Source of the DNA: a virus
Virus record (IMG/VR): IMGVR_UViG_3300042445_002676
Span: 1 to 20,255 of that record
Strand: one strand, 5' to 3'
Length of the DNA stretch: 20,255 nucleotides
Below the pieces are notes generated by a model, which worked only from the letters and a program-made list of their open reading frames with translations, was not told where the DNA came from and ran no database searches. Shown piece after piece: positions 14,000-19,700 of the stretch (position 1 is the stretch's first letter; each line of letters opens with the position of its first letter). A program made the position numbers and the translations under genes.

Positions 14000-15022
14000 A
14001 TGGATTGGCTGGCTCACAAGTATATCGGTATTATTTCTACTCGTTTAGAAAAGTTTAAACGTAAGGGTCCAAACCTTTACAACTTCCGCTGTCCTGTATG
14101 CGGGGATTCCGAAAGTCATCAGAATAAAGCACGAGGATACATCTACCAGAAGGATGGCAAGATGTTGTTCCATTGTCACAACTGTAATGCTACAATGGGA
14201 ATTCCCAACTTTATTAAGATGCTTGATGTCAACTTATATAATGAGTATCAGTTAGAAAAGCTGGCTGATAAGAAAACGCCTGAGCAAGATGATTACGAAA
14301 AGTTCGTAGAGAAAATGCGGAAGCCAGTTTATATGACTTCCGGACCATTGAAAGGATTGAAGAAAGTATCTCAGCTTTCGCCATTTGATCCAATCAAAAA
14401 GTTTGTTGTGGAGAGAAAGATACCTAATGTATATCACGCCAAGTTATTTGCATGTCCTAATTTTAAGCATTTTACTAATAATTTGGTTCCCAACAAGTTT
14501 TCAGCTGAGTCTCTGGCTAAAGATGAGACAAGACTTCTTATCCCTTTTCTTGATAGTAATAAGACTGTTCATGCCTTCCAAGGGAGAACGTTGGGATCTT
14601 CAACAGTTAAATATATTACAATTGTTCTTAATCAATCAATACCTAAACTTTATGGCTTGGACACTGTTGATCGTAACAGAATTATTCCTGTCCTTGAAGG
14701 TCCGATTGACAGTATGTTTGTTCCTAATAGTATTGCTACTGCTGGAGGTGATCTCGTTAGTGCAGTAACAGATTTTGATAAATCTAGGTTGACAATTGTG
14801 TATGATAATGAGAAATATTCTAAAGAGACCGTTAAGAAAATGGAAAAGGCTATTCTTAATGGTTACTCTGTGTGTATTTGGCCCGATAATTTAGATCAAA
14901 AAGATATTAACGATATGGTTTTATCTGGTATGAGTTCTGAATTTATTGAACATATTATCAAAACTAACACCTATCGTGATTTACCGGCACAATTAAGGTT
15001 GAATCAGTGGAAGAGAGTTTAG
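14000..15022 (+). CDS. 61: DNA primase, T4 gp61-like
   Basis: A protein of 340 residues, nearly identical in length to T4 gp61 (342). It makes short RNA primers for lagging-strand synthesis together with the replicative helicase (gp41 in T4). A zinc-binding domain lies at about 29-58: [12 protein letters not shown] and FHCHNCN give the C-x2-C...C-x2-C set. The TOPRIM catalytic core includes [11 protein letters not shown] (Glu near 231), TAGGDL, and [10 protein letters not shown] (Asp near 266), followed by [16 protein letters not shown]. The C-terminal [18 protein letters not shown] looks like the native end of this family. GAGGA precedes the ATG at 7 bases. The last 59 bases overlap, on the other strand, the end of a homing endonuclease gene. 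Confidence 0.93.
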   Translation: MDWLAHKYIGIISTRLEKFKRKGPNLYNFRCPVCGDSESHQNKARGYIYQKDGKMLFHCHNCNATMGIPNFIKMLDVNLYNEYQLEKLADKKTPEQDDYEKFVEKMRKPVYMTSGPLKGLKKVSQLSPFDPIKKFVVERKIPNVYHAKLFACPNFKHFTNNLVPNKFSAESLAKDETRLLIPFLDSNKTVHAFQGRTLGSSTVKYITIVLNQSIPKLYGLDTVDRNRIIPVLEGPIDSMFVPNSIATAGGDLVSAVTDFDKSRLTIVYDNEKYSKETVKKMEKAILNGYSVCIWPDNLDQKDINDMVLSGMSSEFIEHIIKTNTYRDLPAQLRLNQWKRV

Positions 15023-15485
15023 ATTTCTTTGATGCTGAGATTTTTGCTTTATGTTCTTCGGACATAGGACCACGAGGGCCAGTTTTTACGCCTTTGTTCC
15101 AAGCAGGTCTTCCTTTCATTCGAAGCGAGTGAGCAGGATTTTTGCCTCTTCTAGAAGCGTATTTTTTAATACGATCTTCTATGCTATACGGACCATATGG
15201 ACCCACAGGACCGGATCTGACAGGCGGCATATCTCCTCCTTCAGTTTTATTATGGAGAACACCATTGTTTAAATCTTTTCTGCCATACCATCTGATATAT
15301 CTGCGTTCTAATGCTAAGGCGCCAATTTCTGTTAAATTGCTCTCTAAGAATACAATTTTGGATTTGTCTTTTGGAACAGAAACACCATGTTGTTTGGAGA
15401 AAGCTCTTTTATCTTTTCCCTTACCAATGTAATATGGAGTATTATCTGATGATCTTAGGTAGGCGTATACGTAATAAATATTCAT
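14964..15485 (-). CDS. GIY-YIG homing endonuclease with NUMOD3 motif
   Basis: A protein of 173 residues from the ATG at 15485, chosen because GAGGAG lies 8 bases upstream on the minus strand; an in-frame start 14 codons earlier lacks such a site. Residues 3-13 ([11 protein letters not shown]) and 18-24 (YYIGKGK) are the GIY and YIG motifs, and [17 protein letters not shown] followed by NKTEGGD holds the conserved Arg and Glu of the catalytic domain. Near the C-terminus, [20 protein letters not shown] and [10 protein letters not shown] form a NUMOD3 DNA-binding module. These enzymes cut alleles that lack them and spread by repair. It is the only minus-strand gene here and is free-standing, with no intron seen. 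Its last 18 codons are antisense to the primase end. Confidence 0.92.
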   Translation of the reverse strand: MNIYYVYAYLRSSDNTPYYIGKGKDKRAFSKQHGVSVPKDKSKIVFLESNLTEIGALALERRYIRWYGRKDLNNGVLHNKTEGGDMPPVRSGPVGPYGPYSIEDRIKKYASRRGKNPAHSLRMKGRPAWNKGVKTGPRGPMSEEHKAKISASKKSKLSSTDSTLIVPVNHDRC

Positions 15486-15501
15486 GCTGTCGCTCCTCTT
15501 T

Positions 15502-15543
15502 AGCGGTAGAGTAGGTAGAGACTGCAATCTCGTGACCTACGCT
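15502..15543 (+). other. imperfect hairpin upstream of homing endonuclease
   Basis: GTAGGT (15511-15516) pairs with ACCTAC (15535-15540), GAGA (15518-15521) with TCTC (15528-15531), and AGC (15502-15504) with GCT (15541-15543). On the minus strand it falls in the leader of the endonuclease transcript. It has faint tRNA-like text but cannot be folded as a tRNA. Confidence 0.4.
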
Positions 15544-15544
15544 T

Positions 15545-15552
15545 TATTTATA
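15545..15552 (-). promoter_or_regulatory. antisense T4-type late promoter (TATAAATA)
   Basis: Plus-strand TATTTATA reads TATAAATA on the minus strand. It lies 59 bases before the endonuclease ATG at 15485, pointing at it, so the endonuclease is probably made late from its own transcript running against the primase. Confidence 0.7.
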
Positions 15553-15556
15553 AAAC

Positions 15557-15585
15557 TTGACTTTTAACAATGGAGAATATATAAT
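15557..15585 (+). promoter_or_regulatory. near-consensus sigma70 promoter overlapping a start codon
   Basis: TTGACT (15557-15562), a 17-base spacer and TATAAT (15580-15585) form an excellent sigma70 match. The -10 box overlaps the ATG at 15584, so a transcript from it would start within that gene and serve the genes after it, not the first one. Confidence 0.5.
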
Positions 15586-15841
15586 GAAAGTTCGTAAGAA
15601 GCCAGTTGATGTAGAAGCACATCAACTAACAGAGGATAATGCTGGAGTATTATCAGATTGGTGTGGTGGTTTACTTATTCTTCGTGATGATAATTTCGAA
15701 CCAACAAAGATTAAAATTCTTACACTTGAAGGCATTATGACAGCACGTGTTGGAGATTATATTATTAAGGGAATTGCTGGTGAGTTTTATCCTTGCGCTC
15801 CTGCTATTTTTGATCAGACCTATGAGGTTATTGTACCATGA
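15584..15841 (+). CDS. PGDYG-type phage protein
   Basis: A protein of 85 residues. The ATG at 15584 is chosen over an upstream TTG because GGAG sits 8 bases before it and the family starts MKVRKKPV. The text KVRKKPVDVEAHQL, TLEGIMTARVGDYIIKGIAG and EFYPCAPAIFDQTYE is characteristic of a small protein common in phages and prophages; the VGDYIIKG block is the PGDYG family core. It is a compact beta fold of unknown function. It heads a run of small genes, each linked by overlapping starts and stops. A promoter-like sequence overlaps its start codon. Confidence 0.88.
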   Translation: MKVRKKPVDVEAHQLTEDNAGVLSDWCGGLLILRDDNFEPTKIKILTLEGIMTARVGDYIIKGIAGEFYPCAPAIFDQTYEVIVP

Positions 15842-16017
15842 CAAAATATCTTGTCGATGTAAAAGTTGCTGGATGGAAGACGTATCTTATTGATGTTCCA
15901 GAAGGCGAAGACTTGTATGATAGCATTTATGAACAGTTAGAGTCAGATTTACTCGATCCAATTATTGATGACACTTATGACGAATTGATGGGTGATCCAA
16001 AGGAATATAAGAAATGA
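15838..16017 (+). CDS. small acidic hypothetical protein
   Basis: A protein of 59 residues beginning in an ATGA overlap with the previous stop and ending in another with the next gene, a strong sign of a real coupled gene despite its size. It reads MTKYLVDVKVAGWKTYLIDV then an acidic tail with many Asp/Glu (EQLESDLLDPIIDDTYDELM). No known domain is recognised. Small acidic early proteins are often host-takeover inhibitors, but nothing here shows that directly. Confidence 0.7.
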   Translation: MTKYLVDVKVAGWKTYLIDVPEGEDLYDSIYEQLESDLLDPIIDDTYDELMGDPKEYKK

Positions 16018-16172
16018 CCGATGAAGAAACAAATAAGCTAAAGAAGATTCTTTTTGTCTTAACTCTTATTAAAAATAAAGAATCTGATGAACGCAAGCTT
16101 GCATACTTAGAAGCAATTGAAGAAGCAATTGAACATGCAAAAGAACTTTTGGGAATAAAAGTTAAATTGTGA
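16014..16172 (+). CDS. small helical hypothetical protein
   Basis: A protein of 52 residues (MTDEETNKLKKILFVLTLIK ... AIEHAKELLGIKVKL) starting in an ATGA overlap. It is almost entirely predicted helix with alternating charges, including a repeated EAIE unit (EAIEEAIEHA). There is no membrane segment long enough to span. The family is not recognised. The gene fills the space exactly between its neighbours in the coupled early array. Confidence 0.65.
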   Translation: MTDEETNKLKKILFVLTLIKNKESDERKLAYLEAIEEAIEHAKELLGIKVKL

Positions 16173-16179
16173 GACAATT
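16165..16179 (+). repeat. perfect inverted repeat before a small gene
   Basis: AATTGT-GAG-ACAATT, arms of 6 bases, spacer of 3. It covers the stop codon of the preceding gene and ends one base before the ATG at 16181, so it could be an operator or fold over the ribosome site of that gene. Confidence 0.45.
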
Positions 16180-16180
16180 A

Positions 16181-16285
16181 ATGAGCGAAGAACAGTTTGT
16201 CAAATGTTATGTTGTTTTTGGCTGTGTATTTCTGATCTTAATAGTGATGGATATGTTTGGATTATGGGGGAACAGTGATGAATGA
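16181..16285 (+). CDS. single-span membrane miniprotein
   Basis: A protein of 34 residues. After MSEEQFVKC comes one hydrophobic segment, YVVFGCVFLILIVMDMFGLW (about residues 10-29), then a short GNSDE tail. The length and profile fit a single membrane helix. The next gene starts inside it, 8 bases before its end. No family is recognised. It has only a weak ribosome site (GAG in the spacer of an inverted repeat). It could be a lysis-control or superinfection-type membrane peptide, but this is not shown. Confidence 0.55.
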   Translation: MSEEQFVKCYVVFGCVFLILIVMDMFGLWGNSDE

Positions 16286-16922
16286 CATTCATCAGCAGCA
16301 ATTGAAGCAAGTAAGAGAAAGCGTATATGAGGAAAATCTGCGGCTTCGTGCCGAACTCGCCGCAGCCAATGAGTTTAAGAAGCATTACACTGATTTGATT
16401 TCAGTCAATGCTGAACTAATGGGAGCACCTAATGACGGATCGATTACAGACTCAGTAGTTCAAATAGAGAAACTTGTAAAGAAACTTCGTGCCGACCTCG
16501 ATGCCGCTAATGAGGAAGTCGAAAAATTACGGGAACGCCTTGGTCCACATGGACTAGTCGTCGTAGACATAGACAAGACGGGGCATTACGTGTCTGAGAA
16601 AGTTGCCGACGAAATCACCCGCCTCCGTACCGACCTTGCCGTAGCCAATGAGCGATGTGAGATGCTGACAAAGGAAGTCGTAGAGTGGCGTAGTCGCCCC
16701 GATGCTTTGCGGGCTGACAAAGCCGAAGCCGACCTCGATGCCGCCATTTCAGAGCGTAATGGCCATTACGCTACATTGAAGCATGTGGCTAAAGAGCGTG
16801 ACGAAGCCTTGCGTAATCAAGCAGAAACTCAATCTAAACTAGATGCTCTTGAAAAACTGTTTCAGATGACCTGTCAACAGTTTGAAGAAAAGCGCCAGCG
16901 TATTCTAGAGGTTCTTGACTAA
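16278..16922 (+). CDS. coiled-coil repeat protein
   Basis: A protein of 214 residues. I chose the ATG at 16278 (GGGGG upstream) over a TTG seven codons earlier. It is a long coiled coil built from a recurring unit: LRAELAAANE, LRADLDAANEEVEKLRERLG, LRTDLAVANERCEML, and KAEADLDAAISERN. Between units sits a short globular-looking stretch, LGPHGLVVVDIDKTGHYVSE. Such LRAxLAxANE proteins occur in phages of proteobacteria, in accessory early regions. Codons are visibly more GC-rich here (gccgaactcgccgcagcc) than in neighbouring genes, which suggests recent acquisition from a GC-richer source. Function unknown. Confidence 0.8.
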   Translation: MNDIHQQQLKQVRESVYEENLRLRAELAAANEFKKHYTDLISVNAELMGAPNDGSITDSVVQIEKLVKKLRADLDAANEEVEKLRERLGPHGLVVVDIDKTGHYVSEKVADEITRLRTDLAVANERCEMLTKEVVEWRSRPDALRADKAEADLDAAISERNGHYATLKHVAKERDEALRNQAETQSKLDALEKLFQMTCQQFEEKRQRILEVLD

Positions 16923-16965
16923 TGACGAAGCATTGTGTATATTTTTAGTGGAAAGGAGCCTACAC

Positions 16966-17271
16966 ATGACCAAGAATAAAGCAGAATCGGAGTATGTTAT
17001 GATAAGGCGAAAGTGTGAAGATTCGGATATGGCAGAGTTAACATTCGCTAAGAATAACGAAAAACTTGACCTGACAGATTATAGGTGTATCCGAATGTTT
17101 TCAGAGACCACAGAGGAATGGGTTCATAAAGATGAATACGAGCATTTCTATGAAGAGTATCGCAAATTCAATGGTCTGATGATGAGGCATGGTGCGATAC
17201 TATCATATATAAGTGAACCGTGTGAAGAAAAGGCTGTCACCACTTTCTTGAGGATGAAGGCGAAAGACTGA
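16966..17271 (+). CDS. hypothetical phage protein
   Basis: A protein of 101 residues. The ATG at 16966 is preferred to an upstream TTG at 16915 because AAAGGAG lies 7 bases before it and the upstream option overlaps the previous gene with no ribosome site. It is charged and soluble, with three Cys (RRKCEDSD, YRCIRMF, EPCEEK) and a Tyr/Glu-rich middle (WVHKDEYEHFYEEYRKFNGL). No family is recognised. Its stop overlaps the next ATG, so it belongs to the coupled array. Confidence 0.7.
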   Translation: MTKNKAESEYVMIRRKCEDSDMAELTFAKNNEKLDLTDYRCIRMFSETTEEWVHKDEYEHFYEEYRKFNGLMMRHGAILSYISEPCEEKAVTTFLRMKAKD

Positions 17272-17525
17272 TGACCTATACGTGGAGTAAGTATCCTGAT
17301 GCCAAACCTAACCGATCTGGATACTATTACACATACTATTTCAATAACGAAATGAATGATTGTTTTTACAAAGCGATATACTATAATACTTCCGCAGACG
17401 AGTGGATCGGGTGGAGAAGAGGTATAGAACCTAAAGTTATAGGATATGTAGATAAGACGTATGCGAAGTTCTATGTTCCTTGTTTAGATTTGGTAACGCC
17501 AGACATAGGGAGTTTCTTGGAATGA
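17271..17525 (+). CDS. hypothetical aromatic-rich phage protein (DUF551-like)
   Basis: A protein of 84 residues starting in a TGATGA overlap. It is rich in Tyr and Trp: TWSKYPDAKPNRSGYYYTYY, then WIGWRRGIEPKVIGYVD and KFYVPCL. The pattern W-x3-P-x3-P near the start, a strand pair and a W..WRRG ending recall the small DUF551-type proteins common in phages, but the match is loose. It overlaps the next gene by 4 bases. Function unknown. Confidence 0.72.
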   Translation: MTYTWSKYPDAKPNRSGYYYTYYFNNEMNDCFYKAIYYNTSADEWIGWRRGIEPKVIGYVDKTYAKFYVPCLDLVTPDIGSFLE

Positions 17526-17800
17526 GTGAAGATATTGTGAAGCGACTGCGTGAACCATGCTTTTTCAATGGATACGATCAGCAAACTTCTGAAGAAGCCG
17601 CTGATGAAATCGAGCGTCTTCGTAAGTATGAACAACTAGTCAATTTCATTGCTACGGACTATGTTGAACTCTCGCATGATAAGGTTCAAAATGAATATCT
17701 TCTTATCATAAAGAAGTGCCGAGAGTTGGTTAAGGAAGATATGGTAAAGATATTTGATGAATACCTTGAGGGTCTCAAAGACGTAAAGGATATTTTCTGA
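17522..17800 (+). CDS. ea22-like accessory phage protein
   Basis: A protein of 92 residues starting in an ATGA overlap. The first 40 residues, MSEDIVKRLREP and then SEEAADEIERLRKYEQL, form a widespread phage module (xDIVxRLRx...EAADEIERLR) seen in small early proteins such as ea22-like ones. The rest is helical and charged (ELVKEDMVKIFDEYLEGLKD). No catalytic motif. The role of this family is not established. Confidence 0.78.
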   Translation: MSEDIVKRLREPCFFNGYDQQTSEEAADEIERLRKYEQLVNFIATDYVELSHDKVQNEYLLIIKKCRELVKEDMVKIFDEYLEGLKDVKDIF

Positions 17801-17817
17801 TGGCCAGACAAATATAG
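17800..17817 (+). other. possible five-codon leader ORF
   Basis: ATG at the last base of the previous stop codon reads M-A-R-Q-I and stops at TAG. Its end abuts the AGAGGAGGT ribosome site of the next gene, so reinitiation could couple the genes. It may also be chance. Confidence 0.25.
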
Positions 17818-17843
17818 AGGAGGTCAACGTGGAGGAGATAGAA

Positions 17844-18122
17844 ATGACTGACGATGTATATGTGATTATTCTTTCGAATGGTAGAGCAGAGAACGTTCCA
17901 CCATCATACAACTGGTATGATATTCTTATCCAAGCAGAAAGCGCTTGGAGACATAGTTGCAGTTCTTCGGCTATTCCTGAGAAGCTAATAAAGAACGGTA
18001 AGATCATTGTTGAAAAACAACTTTGGTATGTAGCAAGTAACTATGTTATAGAAAAAAATCATCTGGTAGATAAGGCTTACGAACAAGCGAAAGAAATGTT
18101 CCCAGAACCAAAAGGTGAGTGA
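17844..18122 (+). CDS. hypothetical phage protein
   Basis: A protein of 92 residues from ATG 17844, which has GGAGGAG six bases before it. A GTG at 17829, preceded by an equally good AGGAGGT, would add five residues (MEEIE); both starts may be used. The sequence MTDDVYVIILSNGRAENVPP, then WRHSCSSSAIPEKLIKNGK and LWYVASNYVIEKNH is soluble and mixed alpha/beta, with no recognised domain. The stop overlaps the next small gene. The array-wide coupling supports it being real. Confidence 0.7.
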   Translation: MTDDVYVIILSNGRAENVPPSYNWYDILIQAESAWRHSCSSSAIPEKLIKNGKIIVEKQLWYVASNYVIEKNHLVDKAYEQAKEMFPEPKGE

Positions 18123-18220
18123 TGAACTACTGCTTCATGTATGACGGGATAGTTCTAGTGTTTCACAATGATCGATATGCTCATTGTTGGGACAAACAGT
18201 TTGTGACAGAGAACTGGTGA
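18122..18220 (+). CDS. very small hypothetical protein
   Basis: A protein of 32 residues (MNYCFMYDGIVLVFHNDRYA ... TENW) starting in a TGATG overlap with the preceding gene. It has two Cys and many aromatics and could fold as a beta hairpin pair. The only support is its perfect placement between neighbours and the overlap; codon content is ordinary. It may be a decayed gene. Confidence 0.45.
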   Translation: MNYCFMYDGIVLVFHNDRYAHCWDKQFVTENW

Positions 18221-18228
18221 GAAAGATA

Positions 18229-18465
18229 ATGAAATACAATATTGAACTAGACCATGACCAAACTGATGCTATTGTCATTGCTTCTCTAAAGGAGGCGTAT
18301 CGTCTCAATGCTGATCCTCTTCCGGACGAAGGTGGAGAGAAATGGGTTGATGTCGAGTTTCTGGCTGCTATAGATCATGTCCTAGAATATTATCATAACT
18401 ATGAGCAGAAGAAGTTATGGATTGTTGAAAAAGAATCGTTTAATAATGGAAAGAGTAACAAATGA
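18229..18465 (+). CDS. hypothetical phage protein
   Basis: A protein of 78 residues. The ATG at 18229 was chosen over a TTG at 18184, which would overlap the previous gene; the upstream site (GAGAAAG) is weak. MKYNIELDHDQTDAIVIASL, KEAYRL, EFLAAIDHVLEYY resembles small helical proteins I have seen in many large phages (MKYxIELxxDQxDxIVxxxLKExY). Function unknown. Its stop overlaps the following ATG. Confidence 0.75.
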   Translation: MKYNIELDHDQTDAIVIASLKEAYRLNADPLPDEGGEKWVDVEFLAAIDHVLEYYHNYEQKKLWIVEKESFNNGKSNK

Positions 18466-18620
18466 ACAACGCTAAGATTGAAGAACTTGCAAAATGGGCT
18501 GCTAACAAACTAAACGGTGGCAACTGGTATGATGAAAAATTCTATCAGTTCGGACACAAAGAAGCATGGATGAATATGATCAAAGAATTGATTGAAAGGT
18601 TAGAAGATGAACGACGCTAA
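18462..18620 (+). CDS. small hypothetical protein overlapping thyX
   Basis: A protein of 52 residues, MNNAKIEELAKWAANKLNGG, then NWYDEKFYQFGHKEAWMNMI and a helical KELIERLEDERR end. It begins in an ATGA overlap and ends 14 bases inside thyX, so it is probably translationally coupled to thyX. Its first six codons (MNNAKI) are nearly the same as those of thyX (MNDAKI). No domain is recognised. Confidence 0.7.
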   Translation: MNNAKIEELAKWAANKLNGGNWYDEKFYQFGHKEAWMNMIKELIERLEDERR

Positions 18621-19401
18621 AATTATTGCTATTACACAACCAACGATAACACTTCCGCCAAGCGATGAATTGTTTGGACAAATCCGCCCTATGACTGCCG
18701 AAGAGTTTATCTGTTATACAGCAAGAGTTTCTAATCCATCTAATCAGAATAACACACTAACTGCACCTAAACTTCTAAAGTATCTGATTGAGCATAAGCA
18801 CTGGAGTCCTTTTGAGATGGTGTCTATCACAATGGAAATCAATACAACCCGTGATATCTCGCATCAGATCATTCGTCACCGTTCATTCTCATTCCAAGAG
18901 TTCTCACAGCGTTATGCTGATCCGACCAAGGACATGGCATTCGTAACGAGAGAAGCACGATTGCAGGATGCTAAGAACCGTCAGAATAGTATTGAGATTA
19001 CAGGTGATAATGCGGATGATAATGAAGTGAAGAATCTTTGGGGTTTCTGGCAAAGAGAAGTCACACAGAAATCAAAAGAAGCATACAAAGAAATGATTGT
19101 GATGGGTCTGGCAAAAGAGCAAGCCAGAGCAATTCTTCCAGAAGGTCTAACTTCTACTCGTCTATATATGGCAGGGACGCTTCGTTCGTGGATTCATTAC
19201 ATTGATGTTCGTGCAGAAGAAGGCACACAAAAGGAACATCGTGAGGTTGCACTAGCAGCACAGCAAGAGATTCTAAAGCACTTCCCATCATTGGAAGAAT
19301 ATTGGTATCCGACTCCTCCAACACCAGAAGAGTTAGAAGCGACATACGGTGTTGAAAAAATTGAACAACTCTGTAAAGAACCTTGGTGGAGGTTTTGGTG
19401 A
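18607..19401 (+). CDS. thyX: flavin-dependent thymidylate synthase ThyX
   Basis: A protein of 264 residues, a normal ThyX length. The signature RHRSFSFQEFSQRY (about 90-103) matches RHRxxSxxxxSxRY exactly. Upstream, HWSPFEMVSITMEI holds the His/Glu of the nucleotide site, and EQARAILPEGLTSTRLYMAG followed by HYIDVRAEEGTQKEHR gives the C-terminal flavin/dUMP-binding Arg residues. It makes dTMP from dUMP using methylene-tetrahydrofolate, FAD and NADPH. It lies just before a ribonucleotide reductase gene, so the pair supplies dNTPs for phage replication. GGTTAGAAG upstream is a weak ribosome site, so coupling to the overlapping gene is likely. Confidence 0.96.
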   Translation: MNDAKIIAITQPTITLPPSDELFGQIRPMTAEEFICYTARVSNPSNQNNTLTAPKLLKYLIEHKHWSPFEMVSITMEINTTRDISHQIIRHRSFSFQEFSQRYADPTKDMAFVTREARLQDAKNRQNSIEITGDNADDNEVKNLWGFWQREVTQKSKEAYKEMIVMGLAKEQARAILPEGLTSTRLYMAGTLRSWIHYIDVRAEEGTQKEHREVALAAQQEILKHFPSLEEYWYPTPPTPEELEATYGVEKIEQLCKEPWWRFW

Positions 19402-19700
19402 TGAGTAAAATAGTTCTCGTTGAAACCGTGTCTATGTTCAGGCATATATATGCTGTGGAACTTACTGATAATGATCCACCAGAATATGCACTTGATGATG
19501 TCATTGACTCTTTAAATCAGGAAACTAAATTAGAAGAGTTTGCGCAAGAACACATTGAGGAGAATATTTTTTCACATCGTGTTATTACAGAAGAAGAATA
19601 TCTACAACTATTTGATCAGCATCATCCATATGCTGCTCTATTATGGACGAACGAAGAAAAGAAAAAATATATTTTTAAGAACAAAGAGGCAGTAGAATGA
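19401..19700 (+). CDS. conserved phage hypothetical protein
   Basis: A protein of 99 residues starting in a TGATGA overlap with thyX; an upstream in-frame start inside thyX is less likely. It reads MSKIVLVETVSMFRHIYAVE, then PPEYALDDVID, HRVITEEEYLQLFDQHH and WTNEEKKKYIF. I recall similar small proteins (MKIVLVETVSQFRHRY...) beside nucleotide metabolism genes in several large phages. Acidic, no catalytic residues obvious. It overlaps the reductase gene by 4 bases. Confidence 0.8.
   Translation: MSKIVLVETVSMFRHIYAVELTDNDPPEYALDDVIDSLNQETKLEEFAQEHIEENIFSHRVITEEEYLQLFDQHHPYAALLWTNEEKKKYIFKNKEAVE

Noticed and set aside
15051-15514. Plus-strand reading frames across the homing endonuclease
   Set aside because: They overlap the clear minus-strand GIY-YIG gene, are short and mutually overlapping, and match nothing known.
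15486-15546. A complete tRNA gene upstream of the homing endonuclease
   Set aside because: D-arm-like and anticodon-arm-like text is present, but no T-arm or matching acceptor stem can be drawn, and the anticodon loop is six bases rather than seven.
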